Source of the DNA: JBMOLK01 sp049325575
Lineage (GTDB): Bacteria > Bacillota > Clostridia > Acetivibrionales > Acetivibrionaceae
NCBI GenBank assembly: GCA_049325575.1
Contig: JBMOLK010000031.1
Coordinates: 1 to 22,374, forward strand
Reading direction: 5' to 3'
Length of the DNA stretch: 22,374 nt
The translations under genes and the position numbers were made by a program. Shown here piece after piece: positions 15,436-22,374 of the stretch. How positions within the stretch are numbered: the first letter of the stretch is position 1; every line of letters begins with the position of its first letter. The notes under the pieces are model-generated. The model did not search any database. It was not told the DNA's origin and saw nothing but the letters and a program-made list of their open reading frames with translations.

Positions 15436-15440
15436 ATATC

Positions 15441-16685
15441 TTAACACCAGCTTTCCAGATATCTTTTCTGATCCTCGGAAAGTTCATCTATTTTAATACC
15501 CCAGGATTTTAACTTCATTAAAGCAACCCTCTTGTCTATTTCCTCGGGTACATCCACCACCTTATTCCCAAGCTGGCTGTAGTTCTTCAGTACATACTCG
15601 GCGCTTAAAGCCTGCAGAGCAAAGCTCATATCCATTATCTCTGCAGGATGCCCGTCACCCGCTGCAAGGTTTACCAGTCTGCCGCCTGCAAGAAGATTTA
15701 TCCACCTGCCGTCCTTCATCTTATAGCCCATTATATCTTTTCTCTGTTCTTTCTTTTCGACAGCCATCTCGTCCAATTCAGGTACACATACCTCAACATC
15801 AAAATGCCCTGCATTACAAAGGATGACTCCATCCTTCATCGCCTTGTAGTGGTCACGGTGTATAACCCTTTTACACCCTGTAACAGTAATAAATATATCA
15901 CCTTTTTTCGAAGCATCTTCCATAGTCATTACTTTATACCCGTCCATAACTGCTTCCGCTGCTTTTATGGGATCAATTTCGCATATTATTACACTGGCTC
16001 CAAAACCTTTAGCCCTCATGGCTATACCTTTACCGCACCATCCATAGCCTGCTACTACCACATTTTTACCTGATACAATAAGGTTTGTTGTCCTGTTTAT
16101 TCCATCCCATACCGACTGTCCTGTACCATATCTATTATCAAACAGGTACTTGCAGTATGCGTTGTTTACAGCAACCATTGGGAACTTCAATACTCCTTCG
16201 TTTTCCATGGCTTTTAGTCTTATAACACCTGTCGTTGTTTCCTCGCAGCCTCCCATCATGTGAGGTAAAAGCTCTTTCCTCTTTGTATGAAGAAGATGCA
16301 CAAGGTCACCGCCATCGTCTATAATAATGTTTGGTTTATAGCCTAAAGCCAGATTCAAATGCTCGTTAAATTCTTCACTGGTAGCATTGTACCAGGCATA
16401 CACATCAAGTCCGTCTCCTGCTAAGGCAGCAGCTACATCATCCTGGGTTGACAAAGGGTTGCTTCCTGTTACAGATACCTCTCCGCCTCCTATAGCGAGC
16501 AGCTTTGCAAGATAAGCCGTCTTTGCCTCCAGGTGAACGGATACAGAAATCCTTACACCATAGAAAGGTTTTGTGTTGGAAAACTCCTCCTCAAGACTTC
16601 GTAAAAGTGGCATGTTTTTTCTTACCCATTCAATTTTCTGCCTACCAGACTCTGCAAGATTGATATCACGTATCACACTTTTCAT
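15441..16685 (-). CDS. ahcY: Adenosylhomocysteinase (SAH hydrolase)
   Basis: A 414-residue cytoplasmic enzyme that splits S-adenosylhomocysteine to homocysteine and adenosine using bound NAD. Landmarks are SVHLEAKTA (H51), IIDDGGD (D123-D124), GGCEETTTG (E149), DNRYGTGQS, the dinucleotide-binding loop VAGYGWCGKG (213-220) and AGDGHPAEIMDMSF near the C-terminus. The chain is the short archaeal/Thermotoga-like form, ending KRYLESWC instead of the usual YRY tail. I start at the ATG at 16685, because its GGGAGG ribosome site lies in the last codons of punA. The punA stop lies two bases upstream, so the two genes are translationally coupled. A strong terminator follows. I see no SAH riboswitch. 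Confidence 0.96.
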   Translation of the reverse strand: MKSVIRDINLAESGRQKIEWVRKNMPLLRSLEEEFSNTKPFYGVRISVSVHLEAKTAYLAKLLAIGGGEVSVTGSNPLSTQDDVAAALAGDGLDVYAWYNATSEEFNEHLNLALGYKPNIIIDDGGDLVHLLHTKRKELLPHMMGGCEETTTGVIRLKAMENEGVLKFPMVAVNNAYCKYLFDNRYGTGQSVWDGINRTTNLIVSGKNVVVAGYGWCGKGIAMRAKGFGASVIICEIDPIKAAEAVMDGYKVMTMEDASKKGDIFITVTGCKRVIHRDHYKAMKDGVILCNAGHFDVEVCVPELDEMAVEKKEQRKDIMGYKMKDGRWINLLAGGRLVNLAAGDGHPAEIMDMSFALQALSAEYVLKNYSQLGNKVVDVPEEIDKRVALMKLKSWGIKIDELSEDQKRYLESWC

Positions 16686-16687
16686 GT

Positions 16688-17515
16688 TTATACCTCCCAA
16701 TCAGATACAACTTTTTTAACTAACAGTGTAAAGTTTTTTTCGGCTTCTTTTGCTGTTTTCATAACTTCTTCATGGTTTAAGGGCTGGTCAAGTATACCTG
16801 CAGCCATATTGGTAATACATGAAATACCTAAAACATTCATATCCGCATGCCTTGCAGTAATAACCTCGGGGACTGTAGACATTCCAACGGCATCCGCCCC
16901 CAGAACACCAAGAGCCCTGATCTCTGCCGGAGTCTCGTACATAGGCCCCTGGGCAAATGCATACACACCTTCCTGAAGGTTTATACCTTCTTTTGCAGAA
17001 GCCTTTTTACAAAGCTCAATAAGTTTCCCGCTGTAAGCCCTGCTCATATCTGGGAATCTTACCCCAAACTCACTTAAGTTTTTACCTCTTAAGGGAGAAG
17101 GAGCAAAAAAACTGATATGATCTTTAATAATCATTAAATCCCCTGGTTTAAAAGCTTTATTTATCCCTCCCGCAGCATTTGTGACAAGAAGGTCTGTTAT
17201 TCCCAAAACCTTAAACGCTCTTATGGGAAAAACAACCTGTGAAATATCGTAGCCTTCATAATGATGAAAGCGTCCCTTCATGGCAAGTACAGGCTTACCG
17301 CCCAAACTTCCACATACTAATTTCCCGGCGTGTCCCTCAACCGTTGTAATGGGAAAATTGGGTATATCCTTGTAATCAATCACAACAGGGTCTTTTATCT
17401 CATCTACCAATGGTCCCAACCCTGATCCAAGGATTACTGCAATCTTAGGTATTACCTTTACTTTTTCTTTTATGTATTCGGCAGTTTCTTTTACCGTCTC
17501 AAAGATTTTGTCCAT
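16688..17515 (-). CDS. punA: Purine nucleoside phosphorylase, trimeric type I
   Basis: A 275-residue enzyme that phosphorolyses inosine and guanosine to the free base plus ribose-1-phosphate. The type I (trimeric, PNP/MTAP) family is shown by ILGSGLG (phosphate loop, 28-34), VEGHAG (H62), GRFHHYEGY (81-89), TNAAGG (112-117), PMYETPAEIR (E194), GMSTVPEV (211-218) and CITNMAAG (N236). E194 and N236 match the purine-contacting Glu and Asn of this class. The ATG at 17515 has CCGGAGG upstream. It is the first gene of the punA-ahcY transcript and would take inosine made through the nearby deaminase. Methylthioadenosine phosphorylase is the main alternative, but the Glu/Asn pair and GMST segment favour 6-oxopurines. 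Confidence 0.95.
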   Translation of the reverse strand: MDKIFETVKETAEYIKEKVKVIPKIAVILGSGLGPLVDEIKDPVVIDYKDIPNFPITTVEGHAGKLVCGSLGGKPVLAMKGRFHHYEGYDISQVVFPIRAFKVLGITDLLVTNAAGGINKAFKPGDLMIIKDHISFFAPSPLRGKNLSEFGVRFPDMSRAYSGKLIELCKKASAKEGINLQEGVYAFAQGPMYETPAEIRALGVLGADAVGMSTVPEVITARHADMNVLGISCITNMAAGILDQPLNHEEVMKTAKEAEKNFTLLVKKVVSDWEV

Positions 17516-17643
17516 AGCTTACCTCCGGTTGTTTAGTGTTTTAATTTATTTGCTTTACAAATTTTCTAGAAACAAGTTTATCATTATTGTTTCTTACATT
17601 AATACAAATTAATCATAAAACTACAAATATAGAATTATTATAC

Positions 17644-17744
17644 TAGAGATAACGAACTGTAAAGATAAACATATAATTCGCTCCGCTAATTTGATACAAA
17701 TGGCTTGCCTATCTTGTTTATCTACTTTTACAGTTCGATCTCTA
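17644..17744. repeat. 101-bp inverted-repeat element, copy 2
   Basis: The reverse complement of this stretch matches 665-765 at 91 of 101 positions with no gaps, and both copies have the same TAGAGAT/ATCTCTA boundaries. It lies in the 300-bp spacer between the MFS gene and punA, 129 bp upstream of punA, and could be in the punA leader. Flanking bases are TAC on the left and TAGT on the right; a TA target duplication would fit but cannot be proven from one site. The rest of this spacer is AT-rich, with an imperfect hairpin (AGTTGTTAAT/ATTGACAACT, 17783-17810) just after the MFS stop codon and no promoter I trust. Confidence 0.85.
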
Positions 17745-17815
17745 TAGTATTGCCATGTCAATTTAATACACGATTCATTTGTAGTTGTTAATTGCTTACC
17801 ATTGACAACTTATAG

Positions 17816-18991
17816 TTAAGCCTCAATGGATTGGTTTCTTTTTGAACTTACCACAAATATTGCTGCAAAAATACATATTGCTGCAACAACTGTTATGGAA
17901 CAATATATGAACACATGCCTGATGCCTATTATATCGCTAATCATCCCGCCGCCTATATTTCCGATAATCCTTGCAAGACCGCCGCTTATAACGGCATTTA
18001 GAGTTTGACCTGATGCTTTTAGCTCCTTTGGTACTTTATTATTAATATAAGTAGCCATAGAATATGCCAGCACAATAAATATGAATCCATGAAGAACTTG
18101 CAGCGCCAGTATTACAAAAATATTACTTACTATACCCAGTAATGCCCATCTTACCACTGCTATAAACGCAGCACCAAACAGAGTGGCCTTTATACCGAAC
18201 TTACTTATAACCCTATCGCCTAACAGAAGAAAAAAGACCTCACTAACTGCACCTATAAACATGGCCCATCCGAGAAGCGAATTATCCGCACCCATATCTT
18301 TATAGTAAATCGAGAAAAAAGCGTTATAAAATGAAAGAGTAGCCTGTATTGTAGCCGCAAATCCCATGAGCAGAATGAGCTCACGGTTTTTAAAAAGTTT
18401 TAGAATGGAAATCTTTTCTCCAATAGACTGATGCCCTCTTATTCTGGGAATTTTGAAAGCAGCCAGAAAGGTTATGAAACCTATTAAAAAAGAAAGAAAA
18501 AATATGCCGTCAACATTCTTATTGATTAATGCACCTGCCAGCACTGCTATACCCGCGTATCCGAAAGTCCCTGCAAGCCGGATGGGTCCATACTTCCATC
18601 TGGTAGTCACCATATATTCCAGGGTGATGGCATCACTTAACGGAACAATAGGGGACTGAAAAAAAGAGTAAACAACCATTATAACAAATATATAATAAAA
18701 ATTGCCTGACAAACGAAATAATAGTATGATCAGGCTACTGGTAAGCAGCAGGGTCTTTAGAATGTCATTCTTTGTTTTTGACCTGTCACTGGCAACTCCC
18801 CAAAGGGGCTGAGAAAATAATGCAACAAATGAGCCTAAAGCCAACAGAGTACCTATTTCTGTTTTGCTGTACCCCAGATCGTCAAGGTACACAGGCATAA
18901 ATATGCCAAAAACTGCAAGACTCATAAATATCAAAGCATAGAATACTATAAAGAAATAGGGATATCTATGTGTTGTTTTAAAGTTTTCCAA
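17816..18991 (-). CDS. MFS transporter (MFS_1-like)
   Basis: A 391-residue, 12-helix transporter of the major facilitator superfamily. It begins MENFKTTHRYPYFFIVFYALIF. The helix 1-2 region (PVYLDDLGYSKTEIGTLLA) and the conserved loop 2-3 motif (QPLWGVASDRSKTK) are clear, and a similar GDRVISKFG segment occurs in the second half, as expected for MFS duplication. It resembles the NupG/LacY/phenylpropionate-like subgroup (MFS_1_like). I start at the TTG at 18991, because AGGA lies five bases upstream; the GTG at 19009 lacks a ribosome site. Substrate is unknown. Being upstream of punA on the same strand makes nucleoside uptake an attractive but unproven guess. Confidence 0.88.
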   Translation of the reverse strand: MENFKTTHRYPYFFIVFYALIFMSLAVFGIFMPVYLDDLGYSKTEIGTLLALGSFVALFSQPLWGVASDRSKTKNDILKTLLLTSSLIILLFRLSGNFYYIFVIMVVYSFFQSPIVPLSDAITLEYMVTTRWKYGPIRLAGTFGYAGIAVLAGALINKNVDGIFFLSFLIGFITFLAAFKIPRIRGHQSIGEKISILKLFKNRELILLMGFAATIQATLSFYNAFFSIYYKDMGADNSLLGWAMFIGAVSEVFFLLLGDRVISKFGIKATLFGAAFIAVVRWALLGIVSNIFVILALQVLHGFIFIVLAYSMATYINNKVPKELKASGQTLNAVISGGLARIIGNIGGGMISDIIGIRHVFIYCSITVVAAICIFAAIFVVSSKRNQSIEA

Positions 18992-19146
18992 GGTTATCCT
19001 GCCCCTCACGCGTGGTATTTTGATATGAAATTTGCCTATAATAAAACATTCTACACCTATAATATTTTAATGTCTACAATTATATTAACAAACATTGCTC
19101 CTCTTCAACAATTTGTCTAAATAGTATTTCAGCCTCCTGGTGAATA

Positions 19147-19155
19147 TGTTAGAAT
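19147..19155 (+). promoter_or_regulatory. Extended -10 promoter of the epimerase gene
   Basis: TGTTAGAAT is a TGn-extended -10 (TAGAAT, five of six consensus bases). It lies about 35 bases before the ATG at 19190. The -35 region at 17 bases (TTTCAG) is weak, which is common for extended -10 promoters. Confidence 0.45.
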
Positions 19156-19189
19156 AAGGTCATAAAGCGAATATTAGAGGAGAGTTAAG

Positions 19190-20086
19190 ATGAACATATT
19201 TGTAACAGGCGGAACAGGATTTATAGGTTCATATGTTGTTAAGGAATTAGTGGATAAGGGACACAAGGTAACAGTACTCGCAAGAAACCCAAATAAAGTT
19301 GGTGGATTTCTTAAAAATGAATCTATTGAGATAATTGATGGCACTTTATACGATAATACTACCATTGAGAAGGCTCTTACGGGTAAGGACGCATGTATTC
19401 ATATTGCCCTCGGGTGGGGCAATACTGCGGTCGAAATGCTTGAAAAGGATACAAAACCTTCATTGTTCATTTTCGAGACAGCAGTGAAGCTGGGGATCAA
19501 AAACCTGGTTTATACTTCTTCAACAGCAGCTGTAGGCGAGCTTAGAGAAATTATGAGCGAAAGCACCCACACACGTCCGGTTGACTTTTACGGTGCTACC
19601 AAAGCATCTACAGAAGCATACCTCCTGGCTATGTCACACATACATAGTATCAGCTGCAACATTATAAGACCCGGATACACTTTCGGAAACCCTGTTGTTG
19701 AAGGTGCTCCCATGCAGCCTGACGGCCGTTTTCGGGATATTGTGAAGAAGGCAAAAGCAAATGAACCCATAAGCCTCGTAAAAAATGACGGTACGCAATT
19801 TATATGGGCAGGTGACCTGGCAAAGCTATACTCTGCCGTCCTCCACTCCGGTCTTAACCGCCGTATCTTCTTTGGACTTGGCACGGAATTTGTCACATGG
19901 GAAGATATAGCGGTTTTTGCCATAGAGTATACTGGCTCCAAAAGCGAGATTGTACTTGAAGACAAAGGATGGATAAAAGCAGAATACACCTTTGATGTAT
20001 CCGGAATGAAAAAGGAATTTGGCTATGCGTTTTCATCATTTGACAAGATTAAGGAGCATGTAGCATACATTGCTGATCATGGTTAG
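19190..20086 (+). CDS. NAD(P)-dependent epimerase/dehydratase (extended SDR)
   Basis: A 298-residue short-chain dehydrogenase/reductase of the extended type. The nucleotide-binding motif is TGGTGFIGS (residues 6-14). The active site is YGATK (Y134, K138), with a preceding TSSTA (109-113) supplying the catalytic Ser/Thr. This group acts on nucleotide sugars or on small carbonyl compounds; the substrate is not clear from the sequence. The start is supported by AGAGGAGAG before the ATG. It is transcribed alone, diverging from the MFS gene and converging on a radical SAM gene. It could decorate a sugar or a natural product, but there is no direct evidence linking it to the peptide synthetase region to its right. 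Confidence 0.88.
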   Translation: MNIFVTGGTGFIGSYVVKELVDKGHKVTVLARNPNKVGGFLKNESIEIIDGTLYDNTTIEKALTGKDACIHIALGWGNTAVEMLEKDTKPSLFIFETAVKLGIKNLVYTSSTAAVGELREIMSESTHTRPVDFYGATKASTEAYLLAMSHIHSISCNIIRPGYTFGNPVVEGAPMQPDGRFRDIVKKAKANEPISLVKNDGTQFIWAGDLAKLYSAVLHSGLNRRIFFGLGTEFVTWEDIAVFAIEYTGSKSEIVLEDKGWIKAEYTFDVSGMKKEFGYAFSSFDKIKEHVAYIADHG

Positions 20087-20092
20087 AAAAAT

Positions 20093-20139
20093 AGGCTGAC
20101 ACTTTTTTTATCATGACAGCCCATAAAGAAGGTCAGCCT
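20093..20139. terminator. Bidirectional terminator hairpin
   Basis: AGGCTGAC and GTCAGCCT pair, and the stem extends imperfectly through CTTTTTTTAT/ATAAAGAAG around an 11-base loop. It sits between the epimerase stop (plus) and the radical SAM stop (minus). On the minus strand it is followed by ATTTTTCT; on the plus strand by CTTTT and, farther on, ATTTTTTTA. Confidence 0.7.
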
Positions 20140-20227
20140 CTTTTAACAGCCATTTTTTTATCTTAACATTACTTAATCTATACAACTTTTACAGTTAATG
20201 TCAAAATACAATTAACTACTTAAATCT

Positions 20228-21697
20228 CTATCTTGGAATAAATGTAAATGCATAGTTACTTACATATTTACTAAAACCGAGTTTTATAGAAATCACTACA
20301 AACATTAAGTACAGGCGGAAAATGAAACCATAAACAGGAGACAACTTTCTTCTGTTAGCATACGAAATTAACCTAATATACCCTTTATTTTCTTTCATAA
20401 ATTTATATGTTTCGTTTAAAACCCAAATTGGTTTCTCAGGCTGCAATTCCACTTCAAAGGCTTTTTCCCAGTCATCCAGAGTATATGAACCAACCTTCTC
20501 GCCTAGGCATTCCTTTGCAATTTTGGTACCAGGCGTCGGAATCAAATGTGGAAAGTCACAACAAGCCCTTCTGTTTTGTATAAGAAGCTTAAAATTTAAA
20601 AGGAAGGTATTCTTAACTTCATACTTTGTCTCAGTAGGAAATCCCCTTATAGTGCAAAAGTGCGGAATTATATTTGTTTTCTTAATCATATTATTAATTT
20701 TGAATAATGCTCTTACATCTCCATTTTTATCTATCATATCCATAATCCTTTGAGTACCTGATTCAGCACCGAAGGTCAACATCTTACAGCCCGCTTTTTC
20801 AAGCTTTTTTAAAAAAGCTATGCCTGCCTTGACCAGAAAATCTGCACGTACATTAGTATACCAGTTAATATTTAAATTCCTGCTTATCATTAAATCTATT
20901 ATTTTTTCTCCCCTCTTTTTATCACCAAAGAAATTATCGTCTATAAAGAGGAAGTTTGATACTCCATATTTTTCTTTATAATATTCAATGTCTTTAATAA
21001 CTCTTTCTGCTGGCAATGATCTCCACTTCTTTTTACGGACCGATTCTGTACAAAACGAACAACTATAAGGACATCCTCTACTGGTTTCCATAGCAAGAAT
21101 GCGTTTCTCAGTCGGCCAAAAGTGCAGAAAACCTGGCTGGTACTTGTCCAGATCTACTAAATAATAAGGGATCTTTGGTAGCTTTGTAATATCGCTTGGA
21201 GGTGCGGGCTTGTTAAATACAACCTTTCCACCTTCCTTAAATGCAATTCCATCAATTTTACTTAAATCTCCTTCGACTTCCAGACATTTTACAAGTTTAA
21301 AAAACACCTCTTCACCATCATCCATAATAATTATATCTACAAGTTCATTTCTTATTGAAGAATCAGGAGAAAGTGAAACATGAACTCCCCCAAGAACAAC
21401 AGGTACATTTGACTTTTCTTTTATGTACTTGCATACTCTAAGGGAGCTTTTTATATGTGAACCGCTCATTGAACTAATACCAACACAGATAGGCTTGTCT
21501 CCAAGCACAGAATCCAACTTTGCATAGAAGTCCTTTTCTACCTGCTCATCCAATATTCTAACATCATAACCCTGCTCTACCAGTGGTGCCGCAATAGTCA
21601 GAATACCTAACGGAGGGTGATCTTTTACTTTTGCTGCCTCCATCATTTCCGAAGAGTTAAGTCTAGGAAAAATTAATACAATAGTCTTGTTGTTCAT
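20228..21697 (-). CDS. B12-binding-domain radical SAM protein near a peptide synthetase
   Basis: A 489-residue protein with an N-terminal cobalamin-binding-type Rossmann domain (about 1-140; VLGGVHVSLSPD and IMDDGEE are typical) and a radical SAM core with CPYSCSFC (C209, C213, C216), preceded by METSRG. Later segments include FLFIDDNFFGDK, FGAESGTQRIMDMI and an IRGFPTET segment. A C-terminal part of about 110 residues carries a hydrophobic segment (YGFIFRLYLMFVVISI), which suggests membrane association. Class B radical SAM methyltransferases share this layout, so methylation at unreactive carbon or phosphorus is one possibility. The ATG at 21697 has AGGGG upstream. It lies 98 bp downstream of the peptide synthetase gene on the same strand, so co-transcription is likely. 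Confidence 0.88.
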   Translation of the reverse strand: MNNKTIVLIFPRLNSSEMMEAAKVKDHPPLGILTIAAPLVEQGYDVRILDEQVEKDFYAKLDSVLGDKPICVGISSMSGSHIKSSLRVCKYIKEKSNVPVVLGGVHVSLSPDSSIRNELVDIIIMDDGEEVFFKLVKCLEVEGDLSKIDGIAFKEGGKVVFNKPAPPSDITKLPKIPYYLVDLDKYQPGFLHFWPTEKRILAMETSRGCPYSCSFCTESVRKKKWRSLPAERVIKDIEYYKEKYGVSNFLFIDDNFFGDKKRGEKIIDLMISRNLNINWYTNVRADFLVKAGIAFLKKLEKAGCKMLTFGAESGTQRIMDMIDKNGDVRALFKINNMIKKTNIIPHFCTIRGFPTETKYEVKNTFLLNFKLLIQNRRACCDFPHLIPTPGTKIAKECLGEKVGSYTLDDWEKAFEVELQPEKPIWVLNETYKFMKENKGYIRLISYANRRKLSPVYGFIFRLYLMFVVISIKLGFSKYVSNYAFTFIPR

Positions 21698-21795
21698 AAG
21701 TTATCTACCCCTTTATATATAATTACAAAATAAATAAAACAATTATTCTCCTATGCTTTTTCCGATATATGAACTATATTGTCTTAATTAGAATG

Positions 21796-22374
21796 TTAAA
21801 CATAGGGATTAACATTACCCTCAATAATTCTCAACATGTCCTTTCTCAATAGATTACACAAATGTTCAACTGTCTCTTCTATATATTCATCCTTAACATA
21901 ATTTATCTTTATCTCAAGGCCTTTACTATTGATATACATGTCTATTCCAAAGTTTTCTATGCACTTCTCATTTTCATCCGCATATTCATGAACCTCCTTA
22001 TATAAAAGATCTGAAAAAGTTACTAAGGGTTGAACTTCATGTACAGCCTCTTCCTCTATATGTTCACCATGATAGCTTAAGAATATATCTGCCCGTCCAA
22101 GGTATGGTGCGAGATATTCCCGGTCTTTTTCATATGTAACTTCTTTTAATATTTCAAAGCTCATCCCCCCCTTTGGAATACTTCTAACCATGTCCGTAAT
22201 CCATTTAACCTGTCTTGGTATATCATCATAATAGTCCATACTAAGTAAAATTGGATAACTCGCTGTGAAGTCGCCAATTGTCCTTGTTATATCTGCATCA
22301 CCAATAATCCATTTCCTTCCATTACCTATTGTTTTGATATACGCCTTATCCTCCCCGGTCCATTCTCTAAGTGC
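21796..22374 (-). CDS. Nonribosomal peptide synthetase, C-terminal condensation/epimerization-type domain (partial)
   Basis: The frame is open to the right edge of the window with no start, giving 192 C-terminal residues of a larger protein. An internal ATG at 22239 is not the true start, because the preceding 45 codons encode conserved motifs. Numbering from the edge, residues 17-21 (GNGRK) fit epimerization motif EGHGRE. RTIGDFTASYPILL (31-44) fits RTVGWFTxxYPxxL. PKGGMSFE (67-74) fits PxxGxGYG poorly. LSYHGE (99-104) fits FNYLG. This order is specific to condensation-superfamily (PF00668) epimerization-like domains. Several motif positions are degenerate, and the catalytic histidine lies outside the window. 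The protein ends here with no thioesterase or carrier domain after it. A radical SAM gene follows on the same strand. Confidence 0.85.
   Translation of the reverse strand, partial: ALREWTGEDKAYIKTIGNGRKWIIGDADITRTIGDFTASYPILLSMDYYDDIPRQVKWITDMVRSIPKGGMSFEILKEVTYEKDREYLAPYLGRADIFLSYHGEHIEEEAVHEVQPLVTFSDLLYKEVHEYADENEKCIENFGIDMYINSKGLEIKINYVKDEYIEETVEHLCNLLRKDMLRIIEGNVNPYV

Noticed and set aside
16686..16760. Possible SAH riboswitch before ahcY
   Set aside because: ahcY starts two bases after the punA stop, so there is no leader to hold one; no conserved SAH-riboswitch core was seen upstream of punA either.
20186..20196. CTTTTACAGTT, matching an arm of the 101-bp element
   Set aside because: Only 11 bases match and there is no second arm or TAGAGAT end nearby; it is too short to call a copy.
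22237..22239. ATG as the start of a 147-residue hypothetical protein
   Set aside because: The 45 codons upstream in frame encode conserved epimerization-domain motifs, so this is an internal methionine of a larger protein.
1..22374. CRISPR arrays, insertion-sequence transposases or phage genes
   Set aside because: No regularly spaced direct repeats and no transposase, integrase or phage structural motifs were seen in any frame.

Overview
The window looks like chromosomal DNA of a low-GC, cellulosome-producing clostridium of the Acetivibrio/Ruminiclostridium type. The best evidence is a secreted GH9 cellulase ending in a type I dockerin whose two calcium-binding repeats carry the Ser-Thr / Lys-Arg recognition residues typical of Clostridium (Acetivibrio) thermocellum. 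A methionine T-box leader and AT-rich spacers with strong Shine-Dalgarno sites fit Firmicutes. The genus is inferred; nothing here fixes the species.

Layout. At the left edge is the start of a secreted subtilisin-like protease (minus strand, cut by the window). Then comes metG with a T-box leader (minus) and a small zinc-ribbon protein (minus). A plus-strand pair follows: a cytoplasmic GH3 beta-glucosidase and a B12-binding-type radical SAM protein. These converge on the large minus-strand GH9-CBM3c-CBM3b-dockerin cellulase. Next are a truncated membrane-protein reading frame butting against tRNA-Thr(CGU), then corA preceded by an unlisted 33-residue membrane peptide gene.

From about 11.97 to 17.52 kb, five minus-strand genes form an S-adenosylhomocysteine (SAH)/adenosine recycling region: punA and ahcY (translationally coupled), an HTH-methyltransferase fusion with its own near-consensus promoter, an adenosine-kinase-like PfkB enzyme, and an SAH/methylthioadenosine deaminase. 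AhcY would split SAH to homocysteine and adenosine. The kinase would recapture adenosine as AMP. The deaminase plus PunA offers an inosine/hypoxanthine branch. The HTH-methyltransferase protein is a plausible SAM/SAH-sensing regulator.

To the right are an MFS transporter (minus), an NAD-dependent epimerase/dehydratase (plus), a second B12-binding-type radical SAM protein (minus), and, running off the right edge, the C-terminal part of a nonribosomal peptide synthetase condensation/epimerization-type domain. The last two may belong to a natural-product cluster lying mostly outside the window.

The most unusual non-coding signal is a short dispersed inverted-repeat element. Two 101-bp copies, about 90% identical and in opposite orientation, lie at 665-765 and 17644-17744. 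An internally deleted 50-bp copy lies at 11859-11908. All three sit in spacers just upstream of genes.
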